Under the pieces are notes generated by a model, which did no database searches, was not told where the DNA came from, and saw only the letters and a program-made list of their open reading frames with translations. From the NCBI GenBank assembly GCA_021234155.1, contig JAJEKV010000011.1:22888416-22952415 (forward strand): a stretch of 64,000 bases of DNA. Reading direction: 5' to 3'. The translations under genes and the position numbers were made by a program. The first letter of the stretch is position 1. Each line of letters begins with the position of its first letter. This stretch comes from Isoetes taiwanensis (Eukaryota > Streptophyta > Lycopodiopsida > Isoetales > Isoetaceae). Below are positions 63,564-64,000 of the stretch, in pieces.

Positions 63564-64000
63564 GAAGTACGAACGAGACGTCAAAACCTAGTTCTAAAGG
63601 GCCCGAAAATATTCATGGCAAAGTACTAAGCACCCCCAAAGCACCATATATCGTTGACAAAAAAAAGTGTCCCCCACCTACATGCTTTCACCCTAAAGTC
63701 TCATGCCCTGCTCTTAGAAAGGTTGCTTGCTGAAAAACTAGCAATCCATATAGTGGAGAACAAATTGAGATGTAATTTGAACTGATGAAAATTAGAAGGT
63801 AACAGATTAATTTATATAGGCACTTCAAGATGTAACATCATATATGAGTAAGAAATGCGTATTTCTCTATTGTACCATCAACAATAATTATGTTTCTGTG
63901 TTTGAAAAGATGCCAAGAGGGCATAAAATTGATACTGGGTAGCAGAAATCACCGTCCGGACGTCGTTTAAAGTGCTTAAACGCAGCGATTTTTCAGCACA
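63564..64000. other. Remainder of third repeat unit
   Basis: CCATATAGTGGAGAACAAAT...AATTAGAAGG at about 63748 matches 62343-62395. GGGCATAAAA...CGTTTAAAG near the end matches 62516-62570. No gene. Confidence 0.5.

Overview
This is nuclear DNA from a land plant with a large, repeat-rich genome. The evidence is a spliced ETO1-type BTB/TPR gene with plant-like introns, a Ty1/copia primer-binding site matching plant initiator-Met tRNA, a CACTA terminus, a plastid-type ribosomal protein L6 exon and a plant-mitochondrial LSU rRNA fragment. Gene sparsity and the mixture of element families make a seed-free plant such as a fern plausible, but nothing in the sequence proves it. Only one gene, ETO1-like at 56.1-59.4 kb (+), looks intact over most of its length. 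Almost everything else is mobile or duplicated sequence.

Layout. 0.4-0.85 kb: one end of a CACTA element. 1.87-19.54 kb: a candidate large DNA element of about 17.7 kb, bounded by a perfect 33-bp inverted repeat. It holds an FCP1/NIF-like phosphatase gene (-), two copies of an acidic methyltransferase-like gene 'M' (-) flanking a 4.2-kb spacer with a captured RPL6 exon, a small 137-aa gene (-), several blocks of tandem repeats, and a transposase-like gene of the DUF7869 type (+). Short GC-rich palindromes and a 350-380-bp foldback punctuate it. 19.5-24.5 kb: T-rich noncoding DNA, a long CT tract and non-LTR retrotransposon (LINE) pieces. 24.49-45.19 kb repeats 3.9-24.49 kb in direct orientation (period about 20.6 kb). 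The junction joins a LINE reverse-transcriptase frame to the middle of M. 45.2-46.3 kb: the 3' half of that LINE.

46.4-56 kb: a TA-flanked MITE, a two-exon gene remnant, a GC-richer LINE remnant (-), a triplicated copia RNase H end, orphan LINE tails, small tandem duplications and a mitochondrial rrn26 fragment. 56.1-59.4 kb: the ETO1-like gene. 59.9-62.5 kb: a tandem duplication with a period of about 1.43 kb, and a damaged third unit that carries a copia LTR, PBS and gag start.

The two 20.6-kb copies differ mainly at CAG/CTG trinucleotides, with changes such as CTG to ACG and CAG to CGG. This looks more like systematic base-calling error at CHG-methylated cytosines than like normal decay. 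Many frameshifts in the element genes may therefore be artefacts, and comparing the copies gives better readings than either alone.

How the genes may work together (inference): the transposase-like protein and the inverted termini would form the mobile core of the element. The phosphatase-like, methyltransferase-like and small proteins would be its accessory cargo. The ETO1-like gene is an unrelated host gene acting in ethylene control.
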